A stretch of 64,000 nucleotides of DNA from Cytophaga sp. FL35 (GTDB taxonomy: Bacteria; Bacteroidota; Bacteroidia; Flavobacteriales; Flavobacteriaceae), in contig NZ_JACSOH010000006.1 of NCBI RefSeq assembly GCF_014349235.1, positions 1 through 64,000 on the forward strand. Reading direction: 5' to 3'. Positions 43,173-51,615 of the stretch are shown here, in pieces. A program made the position numbers and the translations under genes. The notes below the pieces were generated by a model, which saw only the letters and a list, made by a program, of their open reading frames with translations, was not told where the DNA came from and made no database searches. Each line of letters starts with the position of its first letter. The stretch's first letter is position 1.

Positions 43173-44900
43173 ATGCGGAGATTCTTACCATTTATTCAAT
43201 GGATGCCAACCTATGACCGTAAATGGTTAAGTAAGGATGTGATTGCAGGCCTAACTGTTGGAATCATCTTGATTCCGCAGGGTATGGCTTACGCCATGAT
43301 AGCCGGGCTTCCCCCGGTTTATGGACTGTACGCCTCCCTTGTACCTGTGGTAGTGTACGCACTTTTGGGCACCTCTAGACAAATGGCTGTCGGTCCCGTT
43401 GCTATGGACTCACTTTTAGTGGCAGCTGCGTTGGCACCTTTTGTTACTTCCGGAGGAGAGAATTACGTGGTCATGGCCCTTCTACTGGCATTTATGGTAG
43501 GGGCCATCCAAATTGTTCTTGGAGTTCTGCGGATGGGCTTTTTGGTTAACTTTCTTTCAAAACCTGTCATAAGTGGTTTTACATCTGCGGCAGCCCTTAT
43601 TATAATTTTTAGTCAGTTAAAGCATTTGTTAGGTACTTCGGTGGAGCGAAGTGGCCTGTTTCATGAAATGTTATACAATGCGATGGTGAAAATTCCCGAG
43701 ACGAATCTTTTGGACTTTACGATTGGCCTTATCGGAATTATTGCCATTGTAATTTTTAAAAGATGGAGACCACGATTTCCTGGAGTTTTGGTTGTGGTCG
43801 TAGTTGCCATTCTTATGGTGTATGCGTTGGGGCTTCAATCCTACGGGGTTAAAATAGTTGGTTTAATTCCTACGGGGCTTCCACATTTTCAATTACCTCA
43901 ATTTGATGCTCCAAGTGTTATAAAATTGGCTCCTATTGCCCTTACCTTGGCTTTAATTGGTTATTTAGAGGCCATTTCCATTGGAAAATCCTTAGAGGAG
44001 AAGAATGGGGAGGAAACAGTAGACGCTAATCAAGAACTTATTGCCATTGGGTCTTCCAATCTTTTGGGTTCTTTATTTCAGTCCTACCCGGTAACTGGTA
44101 GTTTCTCCCGTTCGGCAATTAATGGTTCGGTAGGTGCAAAAACTTCCTTGTCCCTTTTGTTCAGCTCCTTAATGATAGTAATCACCTTGTTGTTTCTTAC
44201 GCCTTTGTTCTATTACCTTCCCAATGCTGTATTGGCAAGTATTATTATGGTTTCTGTAGTGGGCTTGGTAGATTTGGAATATCCAAAAAGTTTATGGGCT
44301 TACAGAAAAGATGAATTGGCCATTTTAATCCTTACTTTTCTGGCTACCCTATTTATTGGGATTACGCAAGGAATTCTTCTTGGGGTACTACTTTCTCTTT
44401 TGCTAATGGTGTACAAAAGTTCGAAACCGCATTTTGCAGTTCTCGGGAAGATTGAAGGCTCTGATTATTATAAGAATATTGACCGATTTGGTGAGGACAT
44501 CGATGTTAGAAACGATTTGTTGGTAGTAAGGTTTGATTCCCAACTGTATTTTGGAAATAAAAACTACTTCAAAAAACTTCTTTATAAGTACATCGCGGCA
44601 AAAGGAGAGGGATTGAAGGGAATTATCCTAAATGCGGAAGCTATTAATTATATAGATTCCAGTGCAGCTCAAATGCTTATACGGATAATAGAGGACCTAC
44701 ACGACAAAAACTTGCAATTCTACATAGCCGGGGCTATAGGTCCTACACGGGATATTATTTTTAGTAGTGGTTTAATAGACGTTTTGTCTAAAAAACATCT
44801 ATTTGTACAGACAAAGGAGGCAGTTGCTTATTTTGATGATACTACCGTTCCTTCTGCATTAAGTGAAAAGGTCGCTTACCAGAACCTAAGAAGACGGTAA
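43173..44900 (+). CDS. SulP family sulfate/anion transporter with STAS domain
   Basis: A 575-aa inner-membrane transporter with about eleven transmembrane helices and the family signature PQGMAYAMIAGLPPVYGLYASLVP near residue 37. The C-terminal STAS domain (about 440-555) is present, with the fold segment GIILNAEAINYIDSSAAQML. It probably takes up sulfate, bicarbonate or a related anion. Between the Crp gene (60 bp) and the MBL/rhodanese gene (109 bp) on the same strand. Confidence 0.95.
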   Translation: MRRFLPFIQWMPTYDRKWLSKDVIAGLTVGIILIPQGMAYAMIAGLPPVYGLYASLVPVVVYALLGTSRQMAVGPVAMDSLLVAAALAPFVTSGGENYVVMALLLAFMVGAIQIVLGVLRMGFLVNFLSKPVISGFTSAAALIIIFSQLKHLLGTSVERSGLFHEMLYNAMVKIPETNLLDFTIGLIGIIAIVIFKRWRPRFPGVLVVVVVAILMVYALGLQSYGVKIVGLIPTGLPHFQLPQFDAPSVIKLAPIALTLALIGYLEAISIGKSLEEKNGEETVDANQELIAIGSSNLLGSLFQSYPVTGSFSRSAINGSVGAKTSLSLLFSSLMIVITLLFLTPLFYYLPNAVLASIIMVSVVGLVDLEYPKSLWAYRKDELAILILTFLATLFIGITQGILLGVLLSLLLMVYKSSKPHFAVLGKIEGSDYYKNIDRFGEDIDVRNDLLVVRFDSQLYFGNKNYFKKLLYKYIAAKGEGLKGIILNAEAINYIDSSAAQMLIRIIEDLHDKNLQFYIAGAIGPTRDIIFSSGLIDVLSKKHLFVQTKEAVAYFDDTTVPSALSEKVAYQNLRRR

Positions 44901-45009
44901 CCAATGTTACAATGTAATCCTTGGGTTTAAGGTATTTTTGTATTTCAATATCAAACGTCTTTATTAAAGTTTCGGTTTTTTAAGAGGACGATTGGTCAAA
45001 AATCATAAA

Positions 45010-46419
45010 ATGAAAATAGAACAGATTTATACAGGTTGTTTAGCGCAAGGGGCATATTATATTGAGAGTAAAGGGGAGGTGGCAATCATAGACCCTCTTA
45101 GGGAAGTGGAACCTTACATCAAACGGGCCCAAGATGCCGGTTCTCAAATTAAGTACATATTTGAGACTCATTTTCATGCGGATTTTGTAAGTGGTCATGT
45201 GACCCTTTCTAAAGAAACGGGTGCTCCTATCATTTATGGCCCTAACGCCAATCCTTCCTTTGATGCCATTATAGCCAAAGATGGAGATTCTTTTCAATTG
45301 GGAGATGTAAGAATTCATGTGCTTCATACACCAGGGCACACTATGGAAAGTACAACCTACCTTCTTAAAGACGAATCGGGTAAGGACCACGCCATTTTTT
45401 CTGGGGATACGCTTTTTCTGGGAGATGTAGGGAGACCGGATTTGGCCCAAAAGGCGGCAGATATGACCCAAGAGCAATTGGCAGGTTTGCTTTATGAAAG
45501 CCTAAGAAACAAAATTATGCCACTTTCTGATGATGTAATTGTATATCCTGCACATGGAGCTGGCTCCGCTTGCGGAAAAAACATGATGAAAGAAACGGTT
45601 GATTCTCTGGGAAATCAAAAGAAAGTCAATTACGCCCTACGTAAAGATATGAGCAAGGAAGAATTTATAAAAGAGGTGACAGATGGGCTGCTACCGCCAC
45701 CCAAGTATTTTCCGCTCAACGTAAAAATGAACAAAGAGGGTTATGAAGATATTGGAGAAGTACTTACCAGAGGTACCACGGCTTTAAGTCCAGAGGAGTT
45801 TGAAACAGCGGCCAATGAGACTGGTGCAGTAGTTCTGGATGTCAGGCACCAAAAAGATTTTGTAAATGGTCATGTGCCGCGTTCCATTTTTATAGGTCTC
45901 AATGGAGACTTTGCTCCTTGGGTAGGTGCTTTAATTGCAGATACTCAACAGCCAATTTTACTGGTTTGCCCAGAAGGAAAGGAAGAAGAGGCCGTGACTC
46001 GATTATCAAGGGTTGGTTTTGATGGTACTATTGGATATTTAAAAGGAGGATTTGAAGCTTGGAAGAACTCAGGGAAGGCTATTGATTCTATTGAATCTAT
46101 TACGGCCGATGAAGCTACTACCAAAATTGATGAGGAATCCATTCCGGTTTTTGATGTGAGAAAACCTAGTGAATTCCAGTCTGAGCATGTTATTGATGCG
46201 GAAAATACCCCGCTAGATTTCATTAATAAGCACCTCTCAGAATTTCCTGAAACAGATGAATTCCTTGTGCATTGTGCCGGTGGCTACCGCTCTGTAATTG
46301 CTGCTTCTATTTTAAAAAGTAGGGGAATCCATAACCTTATTGACGTGGATGGTGGTTTTGGAGCTCTTAAAAATGCAGGAGCTGAAGTTACAGACTATGT
46401 TTGTCCTAGTACTTTATAA
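45010..46419 (+). CDS. MBL-fold protein with two rhodanese domains (persulfide dioxygenase-like)
   Basis: A 469-aa protein. The metallo-beta-lactamase part (1-240) has the metal motif THFHADFVSGH (His54, His56, Asp58, His63), with further ligands in HTPGHTMES, SGDTLF and YPAHGAGS; this pattern matches ETHE1-type iron persulfide dioxygenases. Two rhodanese domains follow (about 265-360 and 365-465), each with a candidate sulfur-carrying Cys (LVCPEGKEE and VHCAGGYRS). It would handle sulfane sulfur: oxidation of persulfide and transfer to sulfite. Start chosen at 45010, since the 6 codons before are out of family. Ends with a clear terminator. Confidence 0.92.
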   Translation: MKIEQIYTGCLAQGAYYIESKGEVAIIDPLREVEPYIKRAQDAGSQIKYIFETHFHADFVSGHVTLSKETGAPIIYGPNANPSFDAIIAKDGDSFQLGDVRIHVLHTPGHTMESTTYLLKDESGKDHAIFSGDTLFLGDVGRPDLAQKAADMTQEQLAGLLYESLRNKIMPLSDDVIVYPAHGAGSACGKNMMKETVDSLGNQKKVNYALRKDMSKEEFIKEVTDGLLPPPKYFPLNVKMNKEGYEDIGEVLTRGTTALSPEEFETAANETGAVVLDVRHQKDFVNGHVPRSIFIGLNGDFAPWVGALIADTQQPILLVCPEGKEEEAVTRLSRVGFDGTIGYLKGGFEAWKNSGKAIDSIESITADEATTKIDEESIPVFDVRKPSEFQSEHVIDAENTPLDFINKHLSEFPETDEFLVHCAGGYRSVIAASILKSRGIHNLIDVDGGFGALKNAGAEVTDYVCPSTL

Positions 46420-46759
46420 AAAATTTACTTGAATAATGAAGCCGTGGCCCTTGTCACGGCTTTTTTTGTTATAACCATCTCATAACTAATTGTTTTGAAT
46501 TGTAAAAAAAACTGATTTAAGTTAATTTTTGGTGTGAATGGAGCACACAAACATCCCCTTTATTAAGAATTTCGTAAATGTTAATGAAAACACAACTAAA
46601 AGTTAAGTTTTTAAGGATTTATTGTGTAATTTAAGTAGGAAAATATCACAGGTTTAATGGTGGTTTGACAAATAAAAGTCTTTTAAACAAGTTGACCTCC
46701 TAAGTAATAAATAAAGGCGCCAAGATTAAATTTCTACAATTGTTAATGAAAAGGAAACA
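46420..46759. other. Intergenic region between the rhodanese gene and a small ORF
   Basis: About 340 bp with no gene recognised beyond the terminator at 46439-46462. Two copies of an 11-bp string gttaatgaaaa occur at 46580-46590 and 46742-46752; the second is just before the small ORF. Their significance is unclear. Confidence 0.4.
46439..46462 (+). terminator. Terminator of the sulfur gene module
   Basis: AAGCCGTG (46439-46446) pairs with CACGGCTT (46455-46462), followed by a run of T (ttttt). Confidence 0.85.
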
Positions 46760-46870
46760 ATGGACTACTACGTACTATACTCTGTTTTGGTATTGGTCAT
46801 CTTTATGGTCTGGATGTTCCTCGTTATTAGAATGTACAGGAAAATGAACAAAAAAGATGAAAGTCTTTAA
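46760..46870 (+). CDS. Small single-pass membrane protein (36 aa)
   Basis: A 36-codon ORF: a hydrophobic helix (about residues 5-23, YVLYSVLVLVIFMVWMFLV) followed by a basic tail (RMYRKMNKKDESL), the layout of a genuine small membrane protein. It is preceded by aaaaggaaacaatg. Its convergent neighbour, the exonuclease gene on the minus strand, ends 4 bp away. Size and composition suggest a real gene; function unknown. Confidence 0.5.
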   Translation: MDYYVLYSVLVLVIFMVWMFLVIRMYRKMNKKDESL

Positions 46871-46874
46871 TTGA

Positions 46875-48269
46875 TTATTTCCGGACAGAATCAGCGAGCA
46901 ACAATTCCATAGGAATAATTGTACCTTGTTGCTTCATGATGTAAGACCTAATAATACTTTCTGTTTCCAACGTATTGGGCTGTAATTCCACAAAAGCTTC
47001 CAGGTCTTCAAAAGAGTTGATGACCATTTCCTTATCAATAAAGCCGTAACCCGCATAGGCGTTATTCTTGACTAATATAAGCGCTTCCTCATTAGCATCC
47101 CTTCCCTTTTCCTTTATAATAAAATTTGCCCTCTGGGAGTTAACATGCTCCATGGCTGCCGTTACCTTTTGATTATAGCTTTGCGCACTTTCAGTTCCGG
47201 TACAAATACCATCGCAGTTATTAAGCCTGTAGTGGGAGCAGGTAGAAACATTTTCTTGAAGATGGCAATATTTGGGGCAAAGTTTAAATTCTTTACAGAT
47301 TTCTTCTAGAAACAGACGGCATGCCGTTGGGCTATAGAGCGTGTAAATAGCATTTGGAGCAGATTTAAGCTTATTGAATGCCAAGTGTTTTATACCATTT
47401 CGGTCTTCATAGGAAAAGATACCATAGGGCTGAATTTTTCTTTTTTGTGCCCGGTTGTATAGGGGGTATATATTTTTTATGGCCGACGATTCCATAAGAA
47501 GTGCCAACAATTCACTTCCAGATAATTCAAAATCTATATCCGCCGTATCTTTACAAAGTTGTACTTCCTTGGTAGATTTATCATAGAAATGACCCAGTAC
47601 CCTTTTTTTGAGATTAATGGCTTTACCTACATAAATGATCTTTCCTTTTCTATCCTTGAAATAATAAATCCCTGGTTTGGTGGGTATCCTTTCAAATACC
47701 TCTTTAGGTAATGCAGAAGGAAGCGTCGCTTCCTGTGAACGGGCATTAAGAAACGATTTAAAAACCTGATTGGCATTGGGGGTCCGTAATAATTTTTGAA
47801 ATAGTAGTGTAGTGGCATGCGCATCACCACGTGCGCGGTGCCTATCGGTTAAAGGAATGTTCAAAGAAGAGCATAATTTACCCAAACTATAGGAGTGATA
47901 TCCCGGAAGAAGCTTTCTGGAAAGTCTAACCGTACAAAGTTTTTTTCGGGTAAACTCATATCCAATTTCCTTCAGTTCATTTTTAATAATGTTATAATCA
48001 AAATTTACGCTATGCGCAACAAAAATGGTGTCTTTGGTAATGTCCAGTATATTTTGGGCAATTTCCTCAATGGTAGGTGCATCACGGAGCATATCATTGT
48101 CAATTCCCGTGAGTCGGGTAATAAAATAGGGTATCTCACAATGTGGATTGACCAATGTGGTATATTCGTCTACAATTTCATACCCATCATATTTAAAAAT
48201 AGATATTTCGGTAATCTTATTGCCTTTTATACTATTGCCCGTGGTTTCTATATCTACAATGCAGTACAA
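46875..48269 (-). CDS. DnaQ-like exonuclease fused to a UvrC/Cho-type GIY-YIG domain
   Basis: A 464-aa fusion. Residues 1-165 form a DEDDh 3'-5' exonuclease (Pol III epsilon-like): DIETTG (Asp6, Glu8), HSVNFDY and HRARGDAHA. Residues 195-300 form a GIY-YIG nuclease domain (PGIYYFKDRKGKIIYVGKAINLKKR), like that of UvrC/Cho. A cysteine-containing stretch (CPKYCHL, CSHYRLNNCDGIC) follows. It is probably a DNA-repair nuclease for damage incision. The fusion is known from other Bacteroidota; this copy is complete. Confidence 0.9.
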   Translation of the reverse strand: MYCIVDIETTGNSIKGNKITEISIFKYDGYEIVDEYTTLVNPHCEIPYFITRLTGIDNDMLRDAPTIEEIAQNILDITKDTIFVAHSVNFDYNIIKNELKEIGYEFTRKKLCTVRLSRKLLPGYHSYSLGKLCSSLNIPLTDRHRARGDAHATTLLFQKLLRTPNANQVFKSFLNARSQEATLPSALPKEVFERIPTKPGIYYFKDRKGKIIYVGKAINLKKRVLGHFYDKSTKEVQLCKDTADIDFELSGSELLALLMESSAIKNIYPLYNRAQKRKIQPYGIFSYEDRNGIKHLAFNKLKSAPNAIYTLYSPTACRLFLEEICKEFKLCPKYCHLQENVSTCSHYRLNNCDGICTGTESAQSYNQKVTAAMEHVNSQRANFIIKEKGRDANEEALILVKNNAYAGYGFIDKEMVINSFEDLEAFVELQPNTLETESIIRSYIMKQQGTIIPMELLLADSVRK

Positions 48270-48395
48270 TTATTGAGAGCCTATTTTTAATTAAAAATTG
48301 AAGGGGGTAATCCTAGTGCAAAAATACAAATTGTACAAGGTAGTATAAGGTTGATTGCTTATTTTTAGGCACCAAGCTATTTTAACCAAAAGAAC

Positions 48396-49970
48396 ATGAC
48401 CAAACTACCTGTTTTACTCGTTCTTTCCTTTTTGTTATTCAATTGTAAGGAAGAAAAGACACCCATCCCAAAGAAAAAACCGTTGCCCAACATTATATAT
48501 GTGTTGGCAGATGATTTAGGGTATGGTGATATTAAAACATTTAATCCAGAAGGTAAAATTGCCACCCCTAACATTGATAAAATGGCTGTATCTGGAATAA
48601 AATTTACGGATGCACATACTTCTTCTGCCGTATGCACCCCAACAAGATATGGAATCTTAACGGGTAGATACAATTGGCGAAGTCCTTTAAAAAGTGGGGT
48701 TCTAACTGGAAAATCCAAAGCGTTGATACCCAATGATAGAAGTACAGTGGCCTCTTTGCTTAAAAAGGCAGATTACCATACGGCTTTTATTGGCAAATGG
48801 CATTTAGGTTGGGATTGGGCCCAAAAGACCGCTATGGATGCTACCGGAGAGGGTTGGAATGCCACGGATTTTGAGAACTTGGATTTTACAAAACCGATAA
48901 ACAATGGACCAAAAGAGTTGGGTTTTGACTACTCCTACGGCCATTCAGGCTCCCTGGATATGGCACCTTATGTCTACGTTGAAAATGGGATGGCCACTGC
49001 CAAAGTGGATACAGTTACCGTTGATAAGGGAAAATATACCTGGTGGCGCGAGGGCCCCACGGCGGCAGATTTTGTTCATGAAGATGTAACCCCACATTTT
49101 TTTAGAAAATCAATGGAGTACGTAACAGAAAGGGGCAAGGAAAATAAACCTTTCTTTCTTTACTTGGCATTGCCTTCACCACATACTCCAATTCTACCTA
49201 CAGAAGAATGGTTGGGCAAAAGCGATTTGAATCCGTATGCAGATTTTGTAATGCAGGTAGATGATTACATGGGACAATTATTGGAGGTTCTGAAGAAGGA
49301 GGGATTGACCGATAATACCATGATTGTTTTTACCAGTGATAATGGATGTTCTCCGCAAGCAAATTTTGAGTTGCTTGCAGAAAAAGGGCATCATCCTAGT
49401 GGACCGTACCGGGGACACAAAGCTGATATTTATGAGGGAGGTCACCGCGTTCCATTTGTTGTTCAATGGCCGGCTATGATAAAACCGGGAAGTATATCTG
49501 ATGAAATTATTTGTACTACGGATTTTATGGCCACCTGTGCCGATATTGCAGGGTTGGATTTATATGCGAACGAAGCGGAAGACAGTTTTTCCATGCTACC
49601 CATTTTCATCGGAAACAAAGAGTTTGCTCGTGAGGCTACTATTCATCATTCTATAAATGGGAGTTTCGCTATAAGGAAAGGGAACTATAAGCTAATCCTA
49701 TGCCCAGGTTCAGGTGGATGGAGCAGTCCAAGGCCCGGCTCAAAAGAAATTGAGGGAATGCCCAAAAATCAATTATACGATTTATCCAAAGACCCTTCTG
49801 AAAAACATAACATATTTGAAGAACATCCCCAGAAAGTCAATGAACTTAAAGGTTTGCTGTTGAGTTACATTAATAATGGAAGGAGCACTCCGGGGCCTAA
49901 ACAAAAAAATAGTCCACTTAATTTAGCGGGCAAACAATGGCATCAGTTAGAAACTGTTCTCAATAAATAG
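48396..49970 (+). CDS. Lipoprotein sulfatase (arylsulfatase A-like)
   Basis: A 524-aa lipoprotein (signal ending LLFNC). The sulfatase motif C-x-P-x-R is CTPTR at Cys80-Arg84, which is converted to formylglycine; the metal site opens with DDLGYGD (Asp39-Asp40). The later segment FFLYLALPSPHTP holds the usual Pro-His. It would remove sulfate esters from algal polysaccharides at the cell surface or periplasm. A second sulfatase starts only 3 bp after its stop, so they are co-transcribed. Confidence 0.94.
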   Translation: MTKLPVLLVLSFLLFNCKEEKTPIPKKKPLPNIIYVLADDLGYGDIKTFNPEGKIATPNIDKMAVSGIKFTDAHTSSAVCTPTRYGILTGRYNWRSPLKSGVLTGKSKALIPNDRSTVASLLKKADYHTAFIGKWHLGWDWAQKTAMDATGEGWNATDFENLDFTKPINNGPKELGFDYSYGHSGSLDMAPYVYVENGMATAKVDTVTVDKGKYTWWREGPTAADFVHEDVTPHFFRKSMEYVTERGKENKPFFLYLALPSPHTPILPTEEWLGKSDLNPYADFVMQVDDYMGQLLEVLKKEGLTDNTMIVFTSDNGCSPQANFELLAEKGHHPSGPYRGHKADIYEGGHRVPFVVQWPAMIKPGSISDEIICTTDFMATCADIAGLDLYANEAEDSFSMLPIFIGNKEFAREATIHHSINGSFAIRKGNYKLILCPGSGGWSSPRPGSKEIEGMPKNQLYDLSKDPSEKHNIFEEHPQKVNELKGLLLSYINNGRSTPGPKQKNSPLNLAGKQWHQLETVLNK

Positions 49971-49973
49971 AAA

Positions 49974-51539
49974 ATGAAAAGAAGCATTTATATTTTTTGT
50001 TTGGTAAGTTGTTTTTTCTTTCTTGGTTGTGAATCCGATGAGGTAGAAGAACTACCTCCAAACATTGTTGTTTTTTTGGTGGATGATATGGGTTGGCAGG
50101 ATACCTCCGTTCCTTTTCATACGGAGCTGACTGCCCAAAATAAAAAATTCCATACCCCATACATGGAGAAATTGGCTGCTCAGGGAATGAAGTTTACCCA
50201 AGCCTATGCCACCCCGGTCTGCTCCCCAAGTAGGGTGAGTTTAATGACGGGAATGAATGCTGCTCGCCATAGAGTTACGAATTGGACACTGCTGAAAGAT
50301 TCGCTACAACCAATGGAGAAAGACCACGATTCCCTACAATTTCCTGATTGGAACGTTAATGGCCTAAGTCCAGTTGACGGAGACCCAAAAAGTGTTCATG
50401 CCATGCCCTTGGCACAAGCACTTAGTGATATAGGGTATTATACGGTACATGCAGGAAAGGCCCATTTGGGCGCTATAGGAACTCCTGGGGAAAATCCCAT
50501 TAACTTGGGTTTTCAAGTAAATATAGCAGGGCATGCAGCTGGGGCGCCGGAAAGCTATTTAGGGGAAGAGAATTTTGGAAATGGAAAGGAGGGCAAGGAA
50601 GTGTGGGCCGTACCGGGATTGGAAAAATATCATGGCAAGGATATTTTTTTAACCGAGGCCCTAACTCAAGAAGCGCTTAGTGCTTTGGATACCGCCGTAA
50701 CTTCCCAACAACCCTTTTTTCTGTACATGTCCCACTATGCGGTTCATACGCCCATTATGGCCGATAAGCGTTTTTTCCAAAAATATCTGGAAAAGGGGTT
50801 GGATTCTACGGAAGCCAAATATGCTTCTTTGGTGGAGGGTATGGACAAAAGCCTCGGTGATATCATGCAATATTTAGAAGACAAGAAAGTAGCCGATAAT
50901 ACGGTGATTCTATTTATGTCTGACAATGGAGGGCTCAGTGCCCATGCCCGAGGTGGAGGAGAACCACATACCCATAACTTGCCGCTTTCAAGTGGAAAAG
51001 GATCTATGAGGGAAGGAGGAATTAGAGAACCCATGTTGGCCAAGTGGCCAGGTAAAATTGAACCGGGAACGCAATCCGGTTATCAGGTAATTATTGAGGA
51101 TTTTTATCCCTCCATACTGGAAATGGCAGGAGTTGATAGTTTAAATACCATACAAAAGGTAGACGGACAAAGTTTTGTGCCAGTTCTGAAGGGCGAAAAG
51201 GAATATGATGGGGTAAGGTCTCTGTATTGGCATTACCCCAATGAATGGGGGCCATCAGGACCCGGAATTGGAGCGGCTAGTACTATAAGAAAAGGAGATT
51301 GGAAGCTAATTTACTATCATTTAAACCAAAAGATGGAGCTTTTTAATCTTAAGGAAGACATTGGTGAAACTAATAATCTTATTGAAAAAGAGGAGGATAA
51401 GGCGGCAGAATTGGCCAAGAATCTTACGAAACACCTTAAGGATGTTTACGCGCAGTTGCCCACCTACAAGATAAGCGGCAATCAAGTTCCCTATCCAGCA
51501 GAACTGTTCACAGAAGTGCAGCCAGAAAGCACAGAATAA
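49974..51539 (+). CDS. Lipoprotein sulfatase
   Basis: A 521-aa lipoprotein sulfatase (signal MKRSIYIFCLVSCFFFLGC). The formylglycine motif is CSPSR at Cys83, the metal residues are in FLVDDMGWQD, and FFLYMSHYAVHTP fits the active site. It is related to but distinct from the preceding sulfatase, so the two may act on different sulfate positions. Starts 3 bp after the upstream gene. No sulfatase-maturing enzyme gene lies in this window. Confidence 0.94.
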   Translation: MKRSIYIFCLVSCFFFLGCESDEVEELPPNIVVFLVDDMGWQDTSVPFHTELTAQNKKFHTPYMEKLAAQGMKFTQAYATPVCSPSRVSLMTGMNAARHRVTNWTLLKDSLQPMEKDHDSLQFPDWNVNGLSPVDGDPKSVHAMPLAQALSDIGYYTVHAGKAHLGAIGTPGENPINLGFQVNIAGHAAGAPESYLGEENFGNGKEGKEVWAVPGLEKYHGKDIFLTEALTQEALSALDTAVTSQQPFFLYMSHYAVHTPIMADKRFFQKYLEKGLDSTEAKYASLVEGMDKSLGDIMQYLEDKKVADNTVILFMSDNGGLSAHARGGGEPHTHNLPLSSGKGSMREGGIREPMLAKWPGKIEPGTQSGYQVIIEDFYPSILEMAGVDSLNTIQKVDGQSFVPVLKGEKEYDGVRSLYWHYPNEWGPSGPGIGAASTIRKGDWKLIYYHLNQKMELFNLKEDIGETNNLIEKEEDKAAELAKNLTKHLKDVYAQLPTYKISGNQVPYPAELFTEVQPESTE

Positions 51540-51615
51540 TTATAATGAGCTAAACTCCTTTTTTTTGAAGCACCTAAGGCAACAGCTTCTGTTTTAATTT
51601 TAGCAAAAAACAGCC

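Noticed and set aside
45040-45477. 145-aa minus-strand ORF inside the MBL/rhodanese gene
   Set aside because: Shadow of the conserved MBL domain; basic, Arg/Lys-rich and featureless.
47895-48290. 131-aa plus-strand ORF over the exonuclease gene
   Set aside because: Antisense to the well-supported DEDDh domain; no motif.
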